Shown: piece after piece, positions 9,038 through 18,429 of the stretch
How the letters are laid out: every line of letters begins with the position of its first letter
Position numbering within the stretch: the stretch's first letter is position 1
Source of the DNA: an uncultured Agathobaculum sp.
GTDB lineage: Bacteria; Bacillota; Clostridia; Oscillospirales; Butyricicoccaceae
Direction of reading: 5' to 3'
DNA: 64,000 nt
Assembly: GCA_944384725.1 (NCBI GenBank)
Contig: CALWUJ010000009.1
Span: forward strand, 1 to 64,000
The notes under the pieces: generated by a model
What the model was told of the DNA's origin: nothing
The model's database searches: none
What the model saw: only the letters and a program-made list of their open reading frames with translations
Position numbers and translations under genes: made by a program

Positions 9038-9442
9038 ATGGCTAAGGTACAGAAGAAGGGCGCCGCGACTCGCACGCGCCGCCGCGAGCGCAAGAACATT
9101 GAAAAGGGCGCGGCTCACATCCGTTCCTCTTTCAACAACACTATCGTTACCATCACCGACCTGAACGGCAACGCGATTTCCTGGGCTTCCTCCGGCGAAA
9201 TGGGCTTCCGCGGCTCGCGTAAGTCCACTCCGTTCGCTGCACAGACCGCGGCTGAGACCGCTGCTGCCGCTGCGATGGAGCACGGCCTCAAGACTGTTGA
9301 AGTTTACGTTAAGGGCCCCGGTTCCGGCCGTGAGGCTGCGATCCGTGCGCTGCAGGCTGCCGGCCTCGAGGTTACCATGATCAAGGACGTAACCCCGATC
9401 CCGCACAATGGCTGCCGCCCGCCCAAGAGAAGAAGAGTCTAA
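9038..9442 (+). CDS. rpsK: 30S ribosomal protein S11
   Basis: 134 residues. [19 protein letters not shown] and the C-terminal [18 protein letters not shown] are diagnostic. S11 lies on the platform near the mRNA exit and anti-Shine-Dalgarno helix. AAGGAGGGG precedes the ATG. Confidence 0.97.
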   Translation: MAKVQKKGAATRTRRRERKNIEKGAAHIRSSFNNTIVTITDLNGNAISWASSGEMGFRGSRKSTPFAAQTAAETAAAAAMEHGLKTVEVYVKGPGSGREAAIRALQAAGLEVTMIKDVTPIPHNGCRPPKRRRV

Positions 9443-9461
9443 TAGAGGAGGAAACCGATAA

Positions 9462-10055
9462 ATGGCTAAGAATACACAGCCCGTTCTCAAGCGCTGCAAG
9501 ACGCTTGGTCTCTCCCCCGCAGTTCTGGGCTACTCCAAGTCCACCAAGCGTCAGCCCAAGCAGACCCGCCGTAAGCAGTCCGAGTACGGCATGCAGCTGG
9601 CTGAAAAGCAGAAGGTAAAATTCATCTACGGCGTGCTCGAGAAGCAGTTCCGTGCTTACTACGAGAAGGCTGACCGCAAGCAGGGCATCACCGGTGAGAT
9701 CCTGCTGCAGGAGCTCGAGCGCCGTCTGGACAACGTTGTTTTCCGCATGGGCTTTGCCAACACCCGCCGCGAGGCGCGTCAGCTGGTAAACCACGCGCAC
9801 TTCACCGTAAACGGCAAGCGCGTCAACATCCCGTCTTATCAGATCAAGCCGGGCGACGTTGTTGCTGTCCGTGAGAAGTCCCGCACCTCCACCAAGTTCA
9901 AGACCCTGCTGGAGGAGAACGGCAAGAAGGCTTGCCCGAAGTGGATCGACAAGGCTAAGGACTCCTTCGAGGGCAAGATCGTTGCGATGCCGGCCCGCGA
10001 TGACATCGACTACGATGTTGCAGAGCACCTCATCGTCGAGTTGTACTCGAAATAA
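9462..10055 (+). CDS. rpsD: 30S ribosomal protein S4
   Basis: 197 residues with the S4 RNA-binding domain ERRLDNVVFRMGFANTRREAR at about residues 86-106. The N-terminal region lacks the four-cysteine zinc site, so this is the C-minus form. S4 is a primary 16S binder and in several bacteria the translational repressor of this operon. The 84 bases to rpoA show only weak structure. Confidence 0.96.
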   Translation: MAKNTQPVLKRCKTLGLSPAVLGYSKSTKRQPKQTRRKQSEYGMQLAEKQKVKFIYGVLEKQFRAYYEKADRKQGITGEILLQELERRLDNVVFRMGFANTRREARQLVNHAHFTVNGKRVNIPSYQIKPGDVVAVREKSRTSTKFKTLLEENGKKACPKWIDKAKDSFEGKIVAMPARDDIDYDVAEHLIVELYSK

Positions 10056-10139
10056 TAGACCCTCGCTTTTGGAGCTGGCGTGGCGTCTGCTTCGCCTGCT
10101 CCGCTTAAAGTTTCCAACCAACGTGAAGGAGGGTACCAA

Positions 10140-11087
10140 ATGATCGAAATCGAAAAGCCGCGCATTGACTGTGAACAGCTCGCTGAGGACGGTTCTTACG
10201 GTAAGTTCGTCGTAGAGCCGCTGGAGCGCGGATATGGCACCACGCTGGGCAACTCCCTGCGCCGCATTCTGCTCTCCTCGCTGCCCGGTACGGCAGCGTC
10301 GAGCATCAAGATCGCCGGCGTGCAGCATGAGTTCTCCACCATCCCGGGCGTTAAGGAAGACGTCACCGAGATCGTGCTGAACATCAAGGGCATCATTGCC
10401 AAGCTGCACTGCGACGGCCCCAAGACGGTCTACATCGAGGCCGCCGGTGAGGGCGAGGTCAAGGCCGGTGATATCCATGCCGACGGCGAGGTTGAGATTC
10501 TCAATCCCGACATGCACATCGCCACCCTGATGAGCGACGCGCGTCTGTCCATGGAGATCACGCTGACTTCCGGCCGCGGCTATGTCCCGGCGGAGAAGAA
10601 CAAGCAGCACCAGACCTCCATCGGGGTCATTCCGGTGGATTCGATCTACACGCCGGTCTACAAGGTCAACTACACGGTGGAAAACACCCGTGTGCGCGAC
10701 CTGACCGACTATGATAAACTCACGCTCGAGGTATGGACCGACGGCACGATCACCGCGCGCGACGCAGTTTCGCTCGGCGCGAAGGTCCTGCGCGACCACC
10801 TCGACCTGTTCGTCGACCTGTCCGAGGAGATCGGCTCCAAGTCCACGGTTGTGGAGAAGGCCGAAGCGCAGCACGATAAGGTGCTTGAAATGACCATTGA
10901 GGAGCTCGACTTCTCGGTGCGTTCGTTCAACTGCCTCAAGCGCGCAGGCATCAACACCGTTGAGGATCTGATCAACACTTCCGAAGAGGACATGATGAAG
11001 GTCCGTAACCTGGGCCGCAAGTCGCTCGAAGAGGTTATCGGCAAGCTGGAGGCCATGGGCCTGCATCTGGCCAAGTCCGAGGAGTGA
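10140..11087 (+). CDS. rpoA: RNA polymerase alpha subunit
   Basis: 315 residues from ATG 10140 (GAAGGAGGG upstream). The N-terminal domain (about residues 1-230) with [21 protein letters not shown] dimerises and nucleates the enzyme. The C-terminal domain (about 245-315) with [19 protein letters not shown] and [12 protein letters not shown] is the DNA- and activator-binding domain. Between rpsD and rplQ as in all Firmicutes. Confidence 0.98.
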   Translation: MIEIEKPRIDCEQLAEDGSYGKFVVEPLERGYGTTLGNSLRRILLSSLPGTAASSIKIAGVQHEFSTIPGVKEDVTEIVLNIKGIIAKLHCDGPKTVYIEAAGEGEVKAGDIHADGEVEILNPDMHIATLMSDARLSMEITLTSGRGYVPAEKNKQHQTSIGVIPVDSIYTPVYKVNYTVENTRVRDLTDYDKLTLEVWTDGTITARDAVSLGAKVLRDHLDLFVDLSEEIGSKSTVVEKAEAQHDKVLEMTIEELDFSVRSFNCLKRAGINTVEDLINTSEEDMMKVRNLGRKSLEEVIGKLEAMGLHLAKSEE

Positions 11088-11190
11088 TCCGGGCGGCTGC
11101 ATGACCGCACCGGTTCATGACAAGAACCACAACGCGGCGGCACGATAAGCCGCGCCGCCGCCTTTTACTTTATTTTGGAGGTAAACACGA

Positions 11191-11535
11191 ATGGCTAACA
11201 ATCGCAAGCTCGGCCGTCCGACGGACCACCGTATGGCTATGCTGCGTGCGATGGTGACCTACCTGCTGGAGAACGGCAAGGTTGAGACCACCGTTGCCCG
11301 CGCCAAGGAAGTCGGCCCGCTGACTGAGAAGATGATTACCCTTGGCAAGAAGAACACGCTGGCTTCCCGCCGTCAGGCGATGGCTTTCATCACCAAGGAA
11401 GCTGTTGTCGCAAAGCTGTTCTCTGAGATTGCGCCGGAGTATGCAAGCCGTAACGGCGGCTACACCCGCATCATCAAGACCGGTCCCCGCCGCGGCGATG
11501 CTGCCGAAATGGCGATCATCGAGCTGGTTAAGTAA
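11191..11535 (+). CDS. rplQ: 50S ribosomal protein L17
   Basis: 114 residues: [22 protein letters not shown] and the C-terminal [25 protein letters not shown] are L17 signatures. It is the last gene of the ribosomal block and is followed by a strong terminator. A CGGCGGC/GCCGCCG stem in the short gap before it may be a processing or attenuation site. Confidence 0.97.
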   Translation: MANNRKLGRPTDHRMAMLRAMVTYLLENGKVETTVARAKEVGPLTEKMITLGKKNTLASRRQAMAFITKEAVVAKLFSEIAPEYASRNGGYTRIIKTGPRRGDAAEMAIIELVK

Positions 11536-11568
11536 GTTAACGGCTCGCCCGTAAATAGGGAAAGACCC

Positions 11569-11610
11569 AAAAAGGTTATCCAGTAGCGTGCTTACTGGAT
11601 AACCTTTTTT
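11569..11610 (+). terminator. intrinsic terminator of the ribosomal operon
   Basis: A 15-bp perfect stem (11571-11585 with about 11593-11607) closed by a short GCGTGCT loop and followed by a T-run. This is the strongest terminator in the first 12 kb. Confidence 0.93.
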
Positions 11611-11681
11611 CTATATACAGCGGCACAGGCGCATGCAATAAACAAATTTTAGAAAAAACACGCTTTCTGCGAGAAAATGCC

Positions 11682-11764
11682 TTGCATTTACATGGAAAAC
11701 GTGATATACTAAGCACGTTCAGTAAGAAAGTAACCGTAAGGAGTGGCGAAAGCCACTCCTTACG
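11682..11764 (+). promoter_or_regulatory. rimP-nusA operon promoter and leader hairpin
   Basis: TTGCAT (11682-11687), a 17-base spacer and TATACT (11705-11710) form a good sigma-A promoter. About 20 bases after the predicted start lies a perfect 13-bp stem with a GAAA tetraloop (11735-11747, 11752-11764). It has no T-tract, so it is more likely an RNA-stability or protein-binding element than a terminator. NusA autoregulation is a possibility I cannot test. Confidence 0.75.
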
Positions 11765-11799
11765 CTTTGCTTGGAGTATTTTTTGAAGGAGGGACGGCT

Positions 11800-12264
11800 T
11801 TGCAGGCAAAGCAGATCGTCGCCCGCGTGGAGGAACTGGTGCGGCCCCTGTGCGAACAGGCCGGCGTTTCCCTGTGGGACGTGGAATTTGAAAAGGAAGG
11901 CGGACAGTATATGCTGACCGTCACCGTCGACCATCCGGACGGCGTGAACATCGACCAGTGTGAGCAGGTTTCGCGCGCGCTTGACCCGATGCTTGACGAA
12001 AAGGAATTTGACAGCATGCCGTCCTATACACTGTGCGTATCCTCGGCAGGACTGTCGCGGCGGCTGAAAAAGCCCGAGCATTTCGCGGCATTTTTGGGCC
12101 ACACGGTCGAGGTTGGCTTTTACAAGCCGGTGAACGGCGCAAAGCAGGTCGAAGGCACACTGGTGGCTTATGAAAACGGCAATGTGACGCTGGAGATCGG
12201 CGGACAGCGCACGGTTTATGAACCTGCGGATATTGCCGCAGTACGGCTGGCGGTTGAGATATAA
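11800..12264 (+). CDS. rimP: ribosome maturation factor RimP
   Basis: 154 residues from TTG 11800, which has GAAGGAGGG nine bases upstream. The longer in-frame start at 11743 lies inside the leader hairpin and is rejected. VEKLV-like VARVEELVRPLCEQAGVSLWDVEFEKEG and LDEKEFDSMPSYTLCVSSAGLSRRL are typical. RimP helps mature the small subunit. First gene of the nusA-infB operon, as in most bacteria. Confidence 0.93.
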   Translation: MQAKQIVARVEELVRPLCEQAGVSLWDVEFEKEGGQYMLTVTVDHPDGVNIDQCEQVSRALDPMLDEKEFDSMPSYTLCVSSAGLSRRLKKPEHFAAFLGHTVEVGFYKPVNGAKQVEGTLVAYENGNVTLEIGGQRTVYEPADIAAVRLAVEI

Positions 12265-12277
12265 GTAAGGAGTTTGA

Positions 12278-13351
12278 TTGGAAAAAATGGTGAACGCAGA
12301 ATTTTTTGACGCGCTGGAGCAGCTCGAAAAGGAAAAAGGCATCCCGGTGGACTATATGCTGGACCGCGTGGGACAGGCGCTCATTACCGCATATAAGCGC
12401 GACAACGACGGCATGACGGATAACGTGTTCGTTGAGCCGGACCGTGACAAGAAAACCATCCACATGTATGTGCGCAAGACTGTTGTTCGCGCGGAGGATC
12501 TCTACGAGCCGTATGAGGAGATCACGCTCGAAGAGGCCATGGAGTACAAGAAAAACCCGATGGTGGGCGACATCATCGACATTGATATCCCGACCAAGTC
12601 GTTCGGCCGCATTGCGGCACAGACGGCAAAGCAGGTCATCATTCAGGGCATCCGCGAAGCGGAGCGCGGCATGGTGATCTCCGAGTTTGAGAGCAAGGAG
12701 CATGAGATCCTGACCGGCGTGATCGCGCGTATCGACCCGCGCTCAGGCAATGCGTATCTGGACGTTGTTTCCGGCGGCGAGAAGAGCGAGGCGGTGCTGT
12801 CCGCTTCCGAGCAGGTGCGCGGCGAGGAGCTGACCGAAGGTCAGCGCATCAAGGTTTATCTGATCGAGGTGCGCCGCGGCACGCGCGGCCCGCAGGTGGT
12901 CGTGTCCCGCACGCATCCGGGTCTGGTCAAGCGCCTGTTCGAGCTGGAAGTGCCGGAAATCCATTCCGGTATTGTCGAGGTCAAGAGCATTGCGCGTGAG
13001 GCGGGCAACCGCACCAAGATCGCGGTTGTGTCCCACGATGAAAACGTCGATCCGATCGGTGCATGCGTCGGCACGCGCGGCGCGCGTGTGGCCAACATCA
13101 CGGGCGAGCTGAACGGCGAGAAAATCGACATCATCAAGTGGAACGAGGATACCGCGCAGTTCGTTTCTGCGGCGCTCGCTCCGGCGGACGTTATCTCCGC
13201 AACCATGCAGGCGGATAACAAGTCCTGCCGCGTGATCGTGCCGGACGATCAGCTGTCGCTGGCCATCGGCAAGGAGGGCCAGAACGCACGCCTTGCAGCC
13301 AAGCTGACCGGCTGCAAGATCGACATCGCTCCCGCATCTCAGGGCGAATAA
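12278..13351 (+). CDS. nusA: transcription termination/antitermination factor NusA
   Basis: 357 residues: NusA N-terminal domain (1-125), S1 domain (about 130-200), and two KH domains (about 205-345) with GACVGTRGARVANI and LAIGKEGQNARLAAKLTG. It modulates pausing, intrinsic termination and antitermination at RNA polymerase. It lacks the acidic repeats of the E. coli protein, as is normal in Firmicutes. TTG start at 12278 after TAAGGAG. Confidence 0.97.
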   Translation: MEKMVNAEFFDALEQLEKEKGIPVDYMLDRVGQALITAYKRDNDGMTDNVFVEPDRDKKTIHMYVRKTVVRAEDLYEPYEEITLEEAMEYKKNPMVGDIIDIDIPTKSFGRIAAQTAKQVIIQGIREAERGMVISEFESKEHEILTGVIARIDPRSGNAYLDVVSGGEKSEAVLSASEQVRGEELTEGQRIKVYLIEVRRGTRGPQVVVSRTHPGLVKRLFELEVPEIHSGIVEVKSIAREAGNRTKIAVVSHDENVDPIGACVGTRGARVANITGELNGEKIDIIKWNEDTAQFVSAALAPADVISATMQADNKSCRVIVPDDQLSLAIGKEGQNARLAAKLTGCKIDIAPASQGE

Positions 13352-13373
13352 CATTCCGGGGGTGCGGCAGAAT

Positions 13374-13655
13374 ATGGTGCAGAAGAAAATCCCCATGCGG
13401 CAATGCCTTGGCTGCCGCGAGCATTTTCCCAAGCGCGAGCTGATCCGCGTGGTGCGTTCGCCCGAGGGCGAGATCGCGCTCGACTTCAAGGGCAAGGCGC
13501 CCGGACGCGGCGCGTATCTGTGCGGCAAGGCGGATTGCCTGAAAAAAGCGCGCAAGAGCCGCGCAATTGAGCGTGCGCTGTCCGTGACGGTGCCGGAAGA
13601 GGTTTATGACCAGCTGGAACAGCAGATGGAACAGGAGGGTGCTCATGGCGAATGA
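13374..13655 (+). CDS. rnpM: YlxR-family RNA-binding protein (RnpM)
   Basis: 93 residues from ATG 13374; GTG 13362 in the same frame is an alternative start. MRQCLGCREHFPKRELIRVV and GRGAYLCGKADCLKKARK are the family motifs. The B. subtilis homologue binds and modulates RNase P RNA. Located between nusA and ylxQ as usual. Its end overlaps the next gene by 11 bases. Confidence 0.9.
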   Translation: MVQKKIPMRQCLGCREHFPKRELIRVVRSPEGEIALDFKGKAPGRGAYLCGKADCLKKARKSRAIERALSVTVPEEVYDQLEQQMEQEGAHGE

Positions 13656-14268
13656 TCCCTGTCTCGGTATGTTGGGGCTGGCGCGGCGCGCCGGCAAGCT
13701 GGCGTTTGGCGATGAGCTGGTGCGTCAGCTTTGCGCCGATCATAAAGCGCGCTGTGTGCTGGTTGCGGCGGACGCAGGCGAAAGCACGGCGAAAAAAGCG
13801 GCGATGTATGCCGCGCGGGTGAGCATACCGTGCATCACCCTGCCGCACGATAAGGAGACGCTGGGCGCGGCGATTGGCAAAAACGGCTGCGCCGTGTGCG
13901 CCCTGAGTGATATCGGCATGGCGGCTGCTGCCATTGGCAAATTGGCCGCGCAGCATCCGGAATATGCAGAGGTTGCCGCGCAGCTGGACGAAAAGAATGT
14001 GCGCATCCAGTCCCGTCGGGGCAAGAAAAAGCCCCGCAACCGGGACGCGCAGCCTGCGGCGGAGCAGTCGTCTGAAAAAACACCGTGCAAGCCGATTGCA
14101 AAGCGTCCGCATGGAGCCGGCAGCCGCGTTCATTCGCAGCGTAGTGCAAATGGCAAACGTTCCGGCGGAAAAGCAAGCAGTGTTCATTCGCAGCGCAAGC
14201 CGAGCGAAAACTCACGCGCAAAGCGCGTATTAAATAGAAAATCCCCGCGCAGCAAAGCAGAGCGGTGA
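13645..14268 (+). CDS. L7Ae-family protein (YlxQ) with long basic tail
   Basis: 207 residues from ATG 13645 (AGGAGGG upstream). The first 105 residues match the L7Ae/L30e kink-turn-binding fold (LGLARRAGKLAFGDELV, CVLVAADAGESTAKKA). The remaining 100 residues are Lys/Arg/Ser/Gln-rich and look disordered; VHSQR occurs twice, about 20 residues apart. YlxQ proteins are usually near 100 residues, so the tail is an addition. The last codons form one arm of a stem-loop (14237-14273). RNA binding by the tail is inferred from its charge. Confidence 0.8.
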   Translation: MANDPCLGMLGLARRAGKLAFGDELVRQLCADHKARCVLVAADAGESTAKKAAMYAARVSIPCITLPHDKETLGAAIGKNGCAVCALSDIGMAAAAIGKLAAQHPEYAEVAAQLDEKNVRIQSRRGKKKPRNRDAQPAAEQSSEKTPCKPIAKRPHGAGSRVHSQRSANGKRSGGKASSVHSQRKPSENSRAKRVLNRKSPRSKAER

Positions 14269-14421
14269 TTTTCATCGCATACATCATGCGATACCAGAGC
14301 GGAGCAAAGTTTCGCGGATCGGAACTTTGCGCAGCTTCGGATGCATCCGCGCTCTGCGTGGCGCATCTCACTCGATTGAAAGCGTGCTTTCAATCGAAAT
14401 TTCGATAAGGAGGAGTTGCCC
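14269..14421 (+). repeat. ylxQ-infB gap with stem-loops
   Basis: Perfect hairpins at 14275-14291, 14304-14311 with 14323-14330, and 14372-14383 with 14386-14397. The second is, in reverse complement, the same type as the one at 16826-16856 (arms around GTTCCGA..CGCGAAAC). The third is the same type as 8317-8342 and 16762-16787. The infB ribosome-binding site AAGGAGGAG follows at once. Confidence 0.65.
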
Positions 14422-16755
14422 ATGGCAATAGAGAATAAATATCGCGTACACGAGGTCGCAAAGGATTTCGGCGCATCCACCAAGGAGATCACCGAGATCC
14501 TGACCGAGTACTGCACGACCCCCAAGAACCATATGCAGGTGCTCGGAGACGAGGAACTGAGCGTCATTTTTGAATATATGACGCAGCATCATCAGGTTAC
14601 CGATCTGGAGCAGGTGCTGAACAATCAGGCGTCGTCCGGCGCGTCCGCCAAGGCGGAAAAGGAAGAAAAGCCGGCAGCGGATGCACAGAAGGATGCAAAC
14701 GCAGCCAAGGAAGCCAAGCCGGAAGGCGAAAAGCCGGCGCAGCCTGCTTCGTCCAAGGTTAAGCAGGTGCACCGCATCGACACCCGCGGCACCGGCGACG
14801 TAAACCTTGCCAAGTATGACGATCATGTTGATAAGCTGGTTGATGCAAAGGCCGAGCGTATGGAATCCCGCGGCCAGAAAAAGCAGAAGCTGACCAAGAA
14901 GTCTGACCAGCGCTCCAAGCCCTTCGGCAACAAGCGCCGTCAGGAGGAGCAGGAGAAGATGAAGCGCCTGCAGCGTCAGCAGCAGATGGCGGCGCTCAAG
15001 AAGATCCCGGTCAAGGTTATGATCCCGGACGAAATTTCGGTCGGTGAGCTGGCTTCCCGCATGAAGCGCACCGCAGCGGACGTTATCAAGGGTCTGATCA
15101 AGCTCGGCGTGATGGCATCCATTTCCGAGATCATCGACTTTGACACCGCGGCTATCGTTGCGGAGGAAATGGGCTGCAAGGTCGAGAAGGAAGTACACGT
15201 CACGATCGAGGAGCGCCTGTTTGACGAGCACGAGGACAGCGAGGACGAACTGCAGCCGCGCGATCCGGTCGTTGTTGTTATGGGTCACGTTGACCACGGC
15301 AAGACCAGCCTGCTCGACGCAATTCGCAAGACCAAGGTCACCGAGGGCGAGGCCGGCGGCATCACCCAGCACATCGGTGCGTACCGCGTTGCGGTTGACG
15401 GCAAGCCGATCACCTTCCTTGACACCCCGGGCCATGCGGCGTTCACCTCCATGCGTGCCCGTGGCGCACAGGTCACCGATATTGCGATTCTGGTCGTAGC
15501 GGCGGACGACGGCGTGATGCCGCAGACCATTGAGGCGATCAACCACGCCAAGGCGGCAAATGTGCCGATCATCGTGGCTGTTAATAAGATTGATAAGCCG
15601 GGCGCAAACCCGGATCGCGTGCTCCAGCAGCTGACCGAGTACGAGATCGTGCCCGAAGAGTGGGGCGGCGACACGATTGTGTGCCAGATCTCGGCAAAGT
15701 TCGGTCAGGGCATTGAGAACCTGCTCGAAATGGTGCTGCTGACCGCGGAAGTGGCTGACCTCAAGGCCAACCCGAACCGCAAGGCGCATGGTACGGTCAT
15801 CGAGGCGAAGCTCGACAAGGGCCGTGGCCCGGTAGCAACGCTGCTCGTGCAGAATGGTACGCTGCATGCGGGCGATACGGTTATTGCAGGCACGGCGGTT
15901 GGCCGTGTGCGCGCGATGACCAACGACGACGGCAAGAAGATTCAGGAAGCCGGCCCGTCCGTGCCGGTGGAGATCATCGGTCTGGCCGAGGTGCCGGGCG
16001 CGGGCGATATCTTCGACGCGGTTGACGATGAGAAGATGGCGCGCGAGCTGGTTGAGCAGCGCAAGGACAAGGAGAAGGAAGAGCGCAACAAGCAGTTCCA
16101 CAAGGTTACGCTTGACAATCTGTTTGCTTCCATTCAGGAAGGCGAGATGAAGGAGCTGAACATCATCGTCAAGGCCGACGTACAGGGTTCGGTCGAGGCG
16201 ATCCGCGCATCGCTCGAAAAGCTGACCAACGAGGAAGTGCGCGTCAAGGTTATCCATGGCGCAGTCGGCGCGATCAACGAGTCCGACGTTATGCTGGCTG
16301 CGGCATCGGGCGCGATCATCGTCGGCTTCAACGTGCGTCCTGACCGCACCGCCACCGACTCTGCGGCGCAGCAGGGCGTGGATATGCGTATGTATCGCGT
16401 TATTTATGATGCGATAGAGGAAATGGAGCAGGCCATGAAGGGCATGCTCGAGCCGAAGTTCAAGGAAGTTGTGCTCGGCCATGCCGAGGTGCGTCAGGTG
16501 TTCAAGATCACCGGCGCGGGCGCGGTTGCCGGCTGCTATGTGCAGGACGGCAAGATCCAGCGCAATGCCGAGGTGCGCGTGGTGCGTGACGGCATCGTGT
16601 TCCACGAAGGCCACCTCAACACCCTCAAGCGCTTCAAGGACGATGTCAAGGAAGTCGCATCCGGCTACGAGTGCGGCATGAGCATCGAGAACTACAACGA
16701 CATCAAGGAGCAGGATATCATCGAGTGCTTCGTGATGGAGGAAGTAAAACCCTGA
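14422..16755 (+). CDS. infB: translation initiation factor IF-2
   Basis: 777 residues from ATG 14422. IF2_N helix (residues 5-55) with [11 protein letters not shown], a charged linker, a second IF2_N domain (about 195-245), then the GTPase domain with GHVDHGKTS (G1), [10 protein letters not shown] (G2), DTPGHAAF (G3) and NKIDKP (G4), followed by domains II-IV ([18 protein letters not shown]). It places initiator tRNA on the ribosome. Normal length for a Gram-positive IF-2. Confidence 0.98.
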   Translation: MAIENKYRVHEVAKDFGASTKEITEILTEYCTTPKNHMQVLGDEELSVIFEYMTQHHQVTDLEQVLNNQASSGASAKAEKEEKPAADAQKDANAAKEAKPEGEKPAQPASSKVKQVHRIDTRGTGDVNLAKYDDHVDKLVDAKAERMESRGQKKQKLTKKSDQRSKPFGNKRRQEEQEKMKRLQRQQQMAALKKIPVKVMIPDEISVGELASRMKRTAADVIKGLIKLGVMASISEIIDFDTAAIVAEEMGCKVEKEVHVTIEERLFDEHEDSEDELQPRDPVVVVMGHVDHGKTSLLDAIRKTKVTEGEAGGITQHIGAYRVAVDGKPITFLDTPGHAAFTSMRARGAQVTDIAILVVAADDGVMPQTIEAINHAKAANVPIIVAVNKIDKPGANPDRVLQQLTEYEIVPEEWGGDTIVCQISAKFGQGIENLLEMVLLTAEVADLKANPNRKAHGTVIEAKLDKGRGPVATLLVQNGTLHAGDTVIAGTAVGRVRAMTNDDGKKIQEAGPSVPVEIIGLAEVPGAGDIFDAVDDEKMARELVEQRKDKEKEERNKQFHKVTLDNLFASIQEGEMKELNIIVKADVQGSVEAIRASLEKLTNEEVRVKVIHGAVGAINESDVMLAAASGAIIVGFNVRPDRTATDSAAQQGVDMRMYRVIYDAIEEMEQAMKGMLEPKFKEVVLGHAEVRQVFKITGAGAVAGCYVQDGKIQRNAEVRVVRDGIVFHEGHLNTLKRFKDDVKEVASGYECGMSIENYNDIKEQDIIECFVMEEVKP

Positions 16756-17101
16756 CGGGTTTCGTTTGAAAGCACGCTTTCAAACGAGGGCGCTGTGCCG
16801 TGTGGGACACGGACACAGCACGGGCGGCAAAAGTTCCGACACGCGAAACTTTTGCCGCACTGGTGCAAAAAGCCACGCACATGTCGCGGCTTTTTGCGCT
16901 TCCGCGGGTGCGGAAGCAATCAGAATTTTACAAAACCGGGGCTTTGCCTCGGTTTTGTACCCCTGCTTCGGGACACGTGTCCCGAACCGCCCTTGCGGTG
17001 CAAGGGCGAGGGGGTTATCGAAACAAGTTTCTCCCGGAACTTGTTTCGTATCTAAGGGGGACTGGTCCCCCTTAGACCCGGACCGAAGGGAGGAATGATT
17101 T
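16756..17101 (+). repeat. infB-rbfA gap: array of ten consecutive perfect stem-loops
   Basis: No gene. Stem-loops in order: 16762-16787, 16792-16819, 16826-16856, 16865-16897, 16899-16916, 16930-16958, 16967-16986, 16988-17008, 17019-17048 and 17051-17076. Arms of 7-12 bases are perfect or near perfect and loops differ. Together they fill about 90% of the gap. Types recur elsewhere: the first at 8317 and 14372, the third reversed at 14304, the fourth at 8394 (shared loop core CATGTCGCGG). Only the fourth, sixth and ninth have short T-runs in the 3' arm, and none ends in a free T-tract. Confidence 0.8.
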
Positions 17102-17473
17102 ATGTCTACACGAATTGATCGCATTTCGGAAGAAGTGATGAAGGCGCTGGCGGAAGCTATGCGTTCGGTCAAGGACCCGCGCGTGCAGAACGGGCTGGTA
17201 TCGGTCGTGCACTGCGAGGTCACGAACGACCTGCGCTATGCCAAGTGCTTTATCTCGGTGCTGGGCAGCGAAGCGCAGGCCAAAGAGGTCATGAAGGGCT
17301 TAAAATCCGCTGCGGGCTGGCTGCGGCGCGAGGTAGGCCATAAGGTACAGCTGCGCTATGCGCCCGAGCTGGTGTTTGAGCTGGATAACTCGATCACGCA
17401 CGGCGCGCACATTTCGGAAATGCTGCACGAACTGAAAAACGAAGGCAAGCTTGGAGGGGAGGACGAGGAATGA
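17102..17473 (+). CDS. rbfA: ribosome-binding factor A
   Basis: 123 residues with the KH-like RbfA fold: RIDRISEEVMKALAEAM, SVVHCEVTNDLRYAKCFISVLG and RYAPELVFELDNSI. It acts in late 16S maturation and cold adaptation. GGGAGGAATGATTT precedes the ATG, just after the hairpin array. It overlaps the next gene by four bases (ATGA). Confidence 0.96.
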   Translation: MSTRIDRISEEVMKALAEAMRSVKDPRVQNGLVSVVHCEVTNDLRYAKCFISVLGSEAQAKEVMKGLKSAAGWLRREVGHKVQLRYAPELVFELDNSITHGAHISEMLHELKNEGKLGGEDEE

Positions 17474-18429
17474 CCGTGGACGTTGCGGGCGCTGCCGCGG
17501 CGCTGCAAGGCGCAAACGACATTCTCATCCTGACCCACCGCCGCCCGGATGGAGACACGGCAGGCTGCGCGGGCGCGCTGTGCCGTGCGCTGCGGCAGAT
17601 CGGCAAAACGGCGTATATTCTGGAAAACCCCGAGATCACCAAGCGCTACGAGCCGCTGATCGTGCCTTGCTATCCGCCGGAGGGCTTCCAGCCGCAGTTT
17701 GTGGTGTCCACCGACATTGCGGAGGAAAAGCTGTTCCCCGATACGGCGGAAGCCTACAAGGGCAAGGTCGATCTGGTGATCGACCACCACCGCTCTAACA
17801 TCGGTTTCGGCAAGCAAAACCTCGTGCGGCCGGACGCAGGCGCGTGCGCTGAGGCGCTGTATGATGTGATTATGGCGCTGGGCGTGAAGCTGACCACCGA
17901 TATTGCTGAGTGTGTTTATATCGGTGTTTCGACCGATACGGGCTGCTTTAAGTTTTCCAACACGACCGCGCATACCCATGCGGTTGCGGCGGCGTGCCTG
18001 ACCGCGGGCATCGACGGGGGCGAGATCAACCGCGCGCTGTTTGAAACCAAGACCATGCCGCGCTTCCAGATGGAACGCATCATCTTCGATACAATGGCGT
18101 TCTATGAGGACGGCGCGATCGCGGTCGCGCTGCTGTGGCGCGCGGATATTGACCGCACGGGCGCAGATATGGATGATCTGGACTCGATCGCGTCGCTGAC
18201 ACGGCAGATCGAGGGTGTGCAGATCGGCATTACGCTGACCGAGAACAAGGACAAGACCGTTAAGGTATCTGTGCGTACGACCAAGGAGATGGACGCCTCC
18301 GCGATCTGCAAGAAGTGCGGCGGCGGCGGGCACATCCGCGCGGGCGGCGCAAGCTTTGACTGCGGCATGGAGGAGGCCAAGAAGGCTATCCTCAAGGCTG
18401 CGCAGGAGCAGTACCATGCAGCAAAGTGA
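17470..18429 (+). CDS. nrnA: DHH-family nanoRNase/pAp phosphatase
   Basis: 319 residues. DHH catalytic motifs are complete: HRRPDGDTAGC (about 20), STDIAEE (about 80), DHHRSNIGF (about 104) and STDTGCFKFSNT (about 156), with a DHHA1 domain carrying KKCGGGGHIRAGG near the C-terminus. The family degrades 2-5-nt RNAs and pAp using manganese. Placement between rbfA and truB is the standard Firmicute arrangement. Confidence 0.93.
   Translation: MTVDVAGAAAALQGANDILILTHRRPDGDTAGCAGALCRALRQIGKTAYILENPEITKRYEPLIVPCYPPEGFQPQFVVSTDIAEEKLFPDTAEAYKGKVDLVIDHHRSNIGFGKQNLVRPDAGACAEALYDVIMALGVKLTTDIAECVYIGVSTDTGCFKFSNTTAHTHAVAAACLTAGIDGGEINRALFETKTMPRFQMERIIFDTMAFYEDGAIAVALLWRADIDRTGADMDDLDSIASLTRQIEGVQIGITLTENKDKTVKVSVRTTKEMDASAICKKCGGGGHIRAGGASFDCGMEEAKKAILKAAQEQYHAAK

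Noticed and set aside
14368..16614. A 748-codon minus-strand open frame opposite infB
   Set aside because: Shadow of infB; no start signal and no family resemblance.
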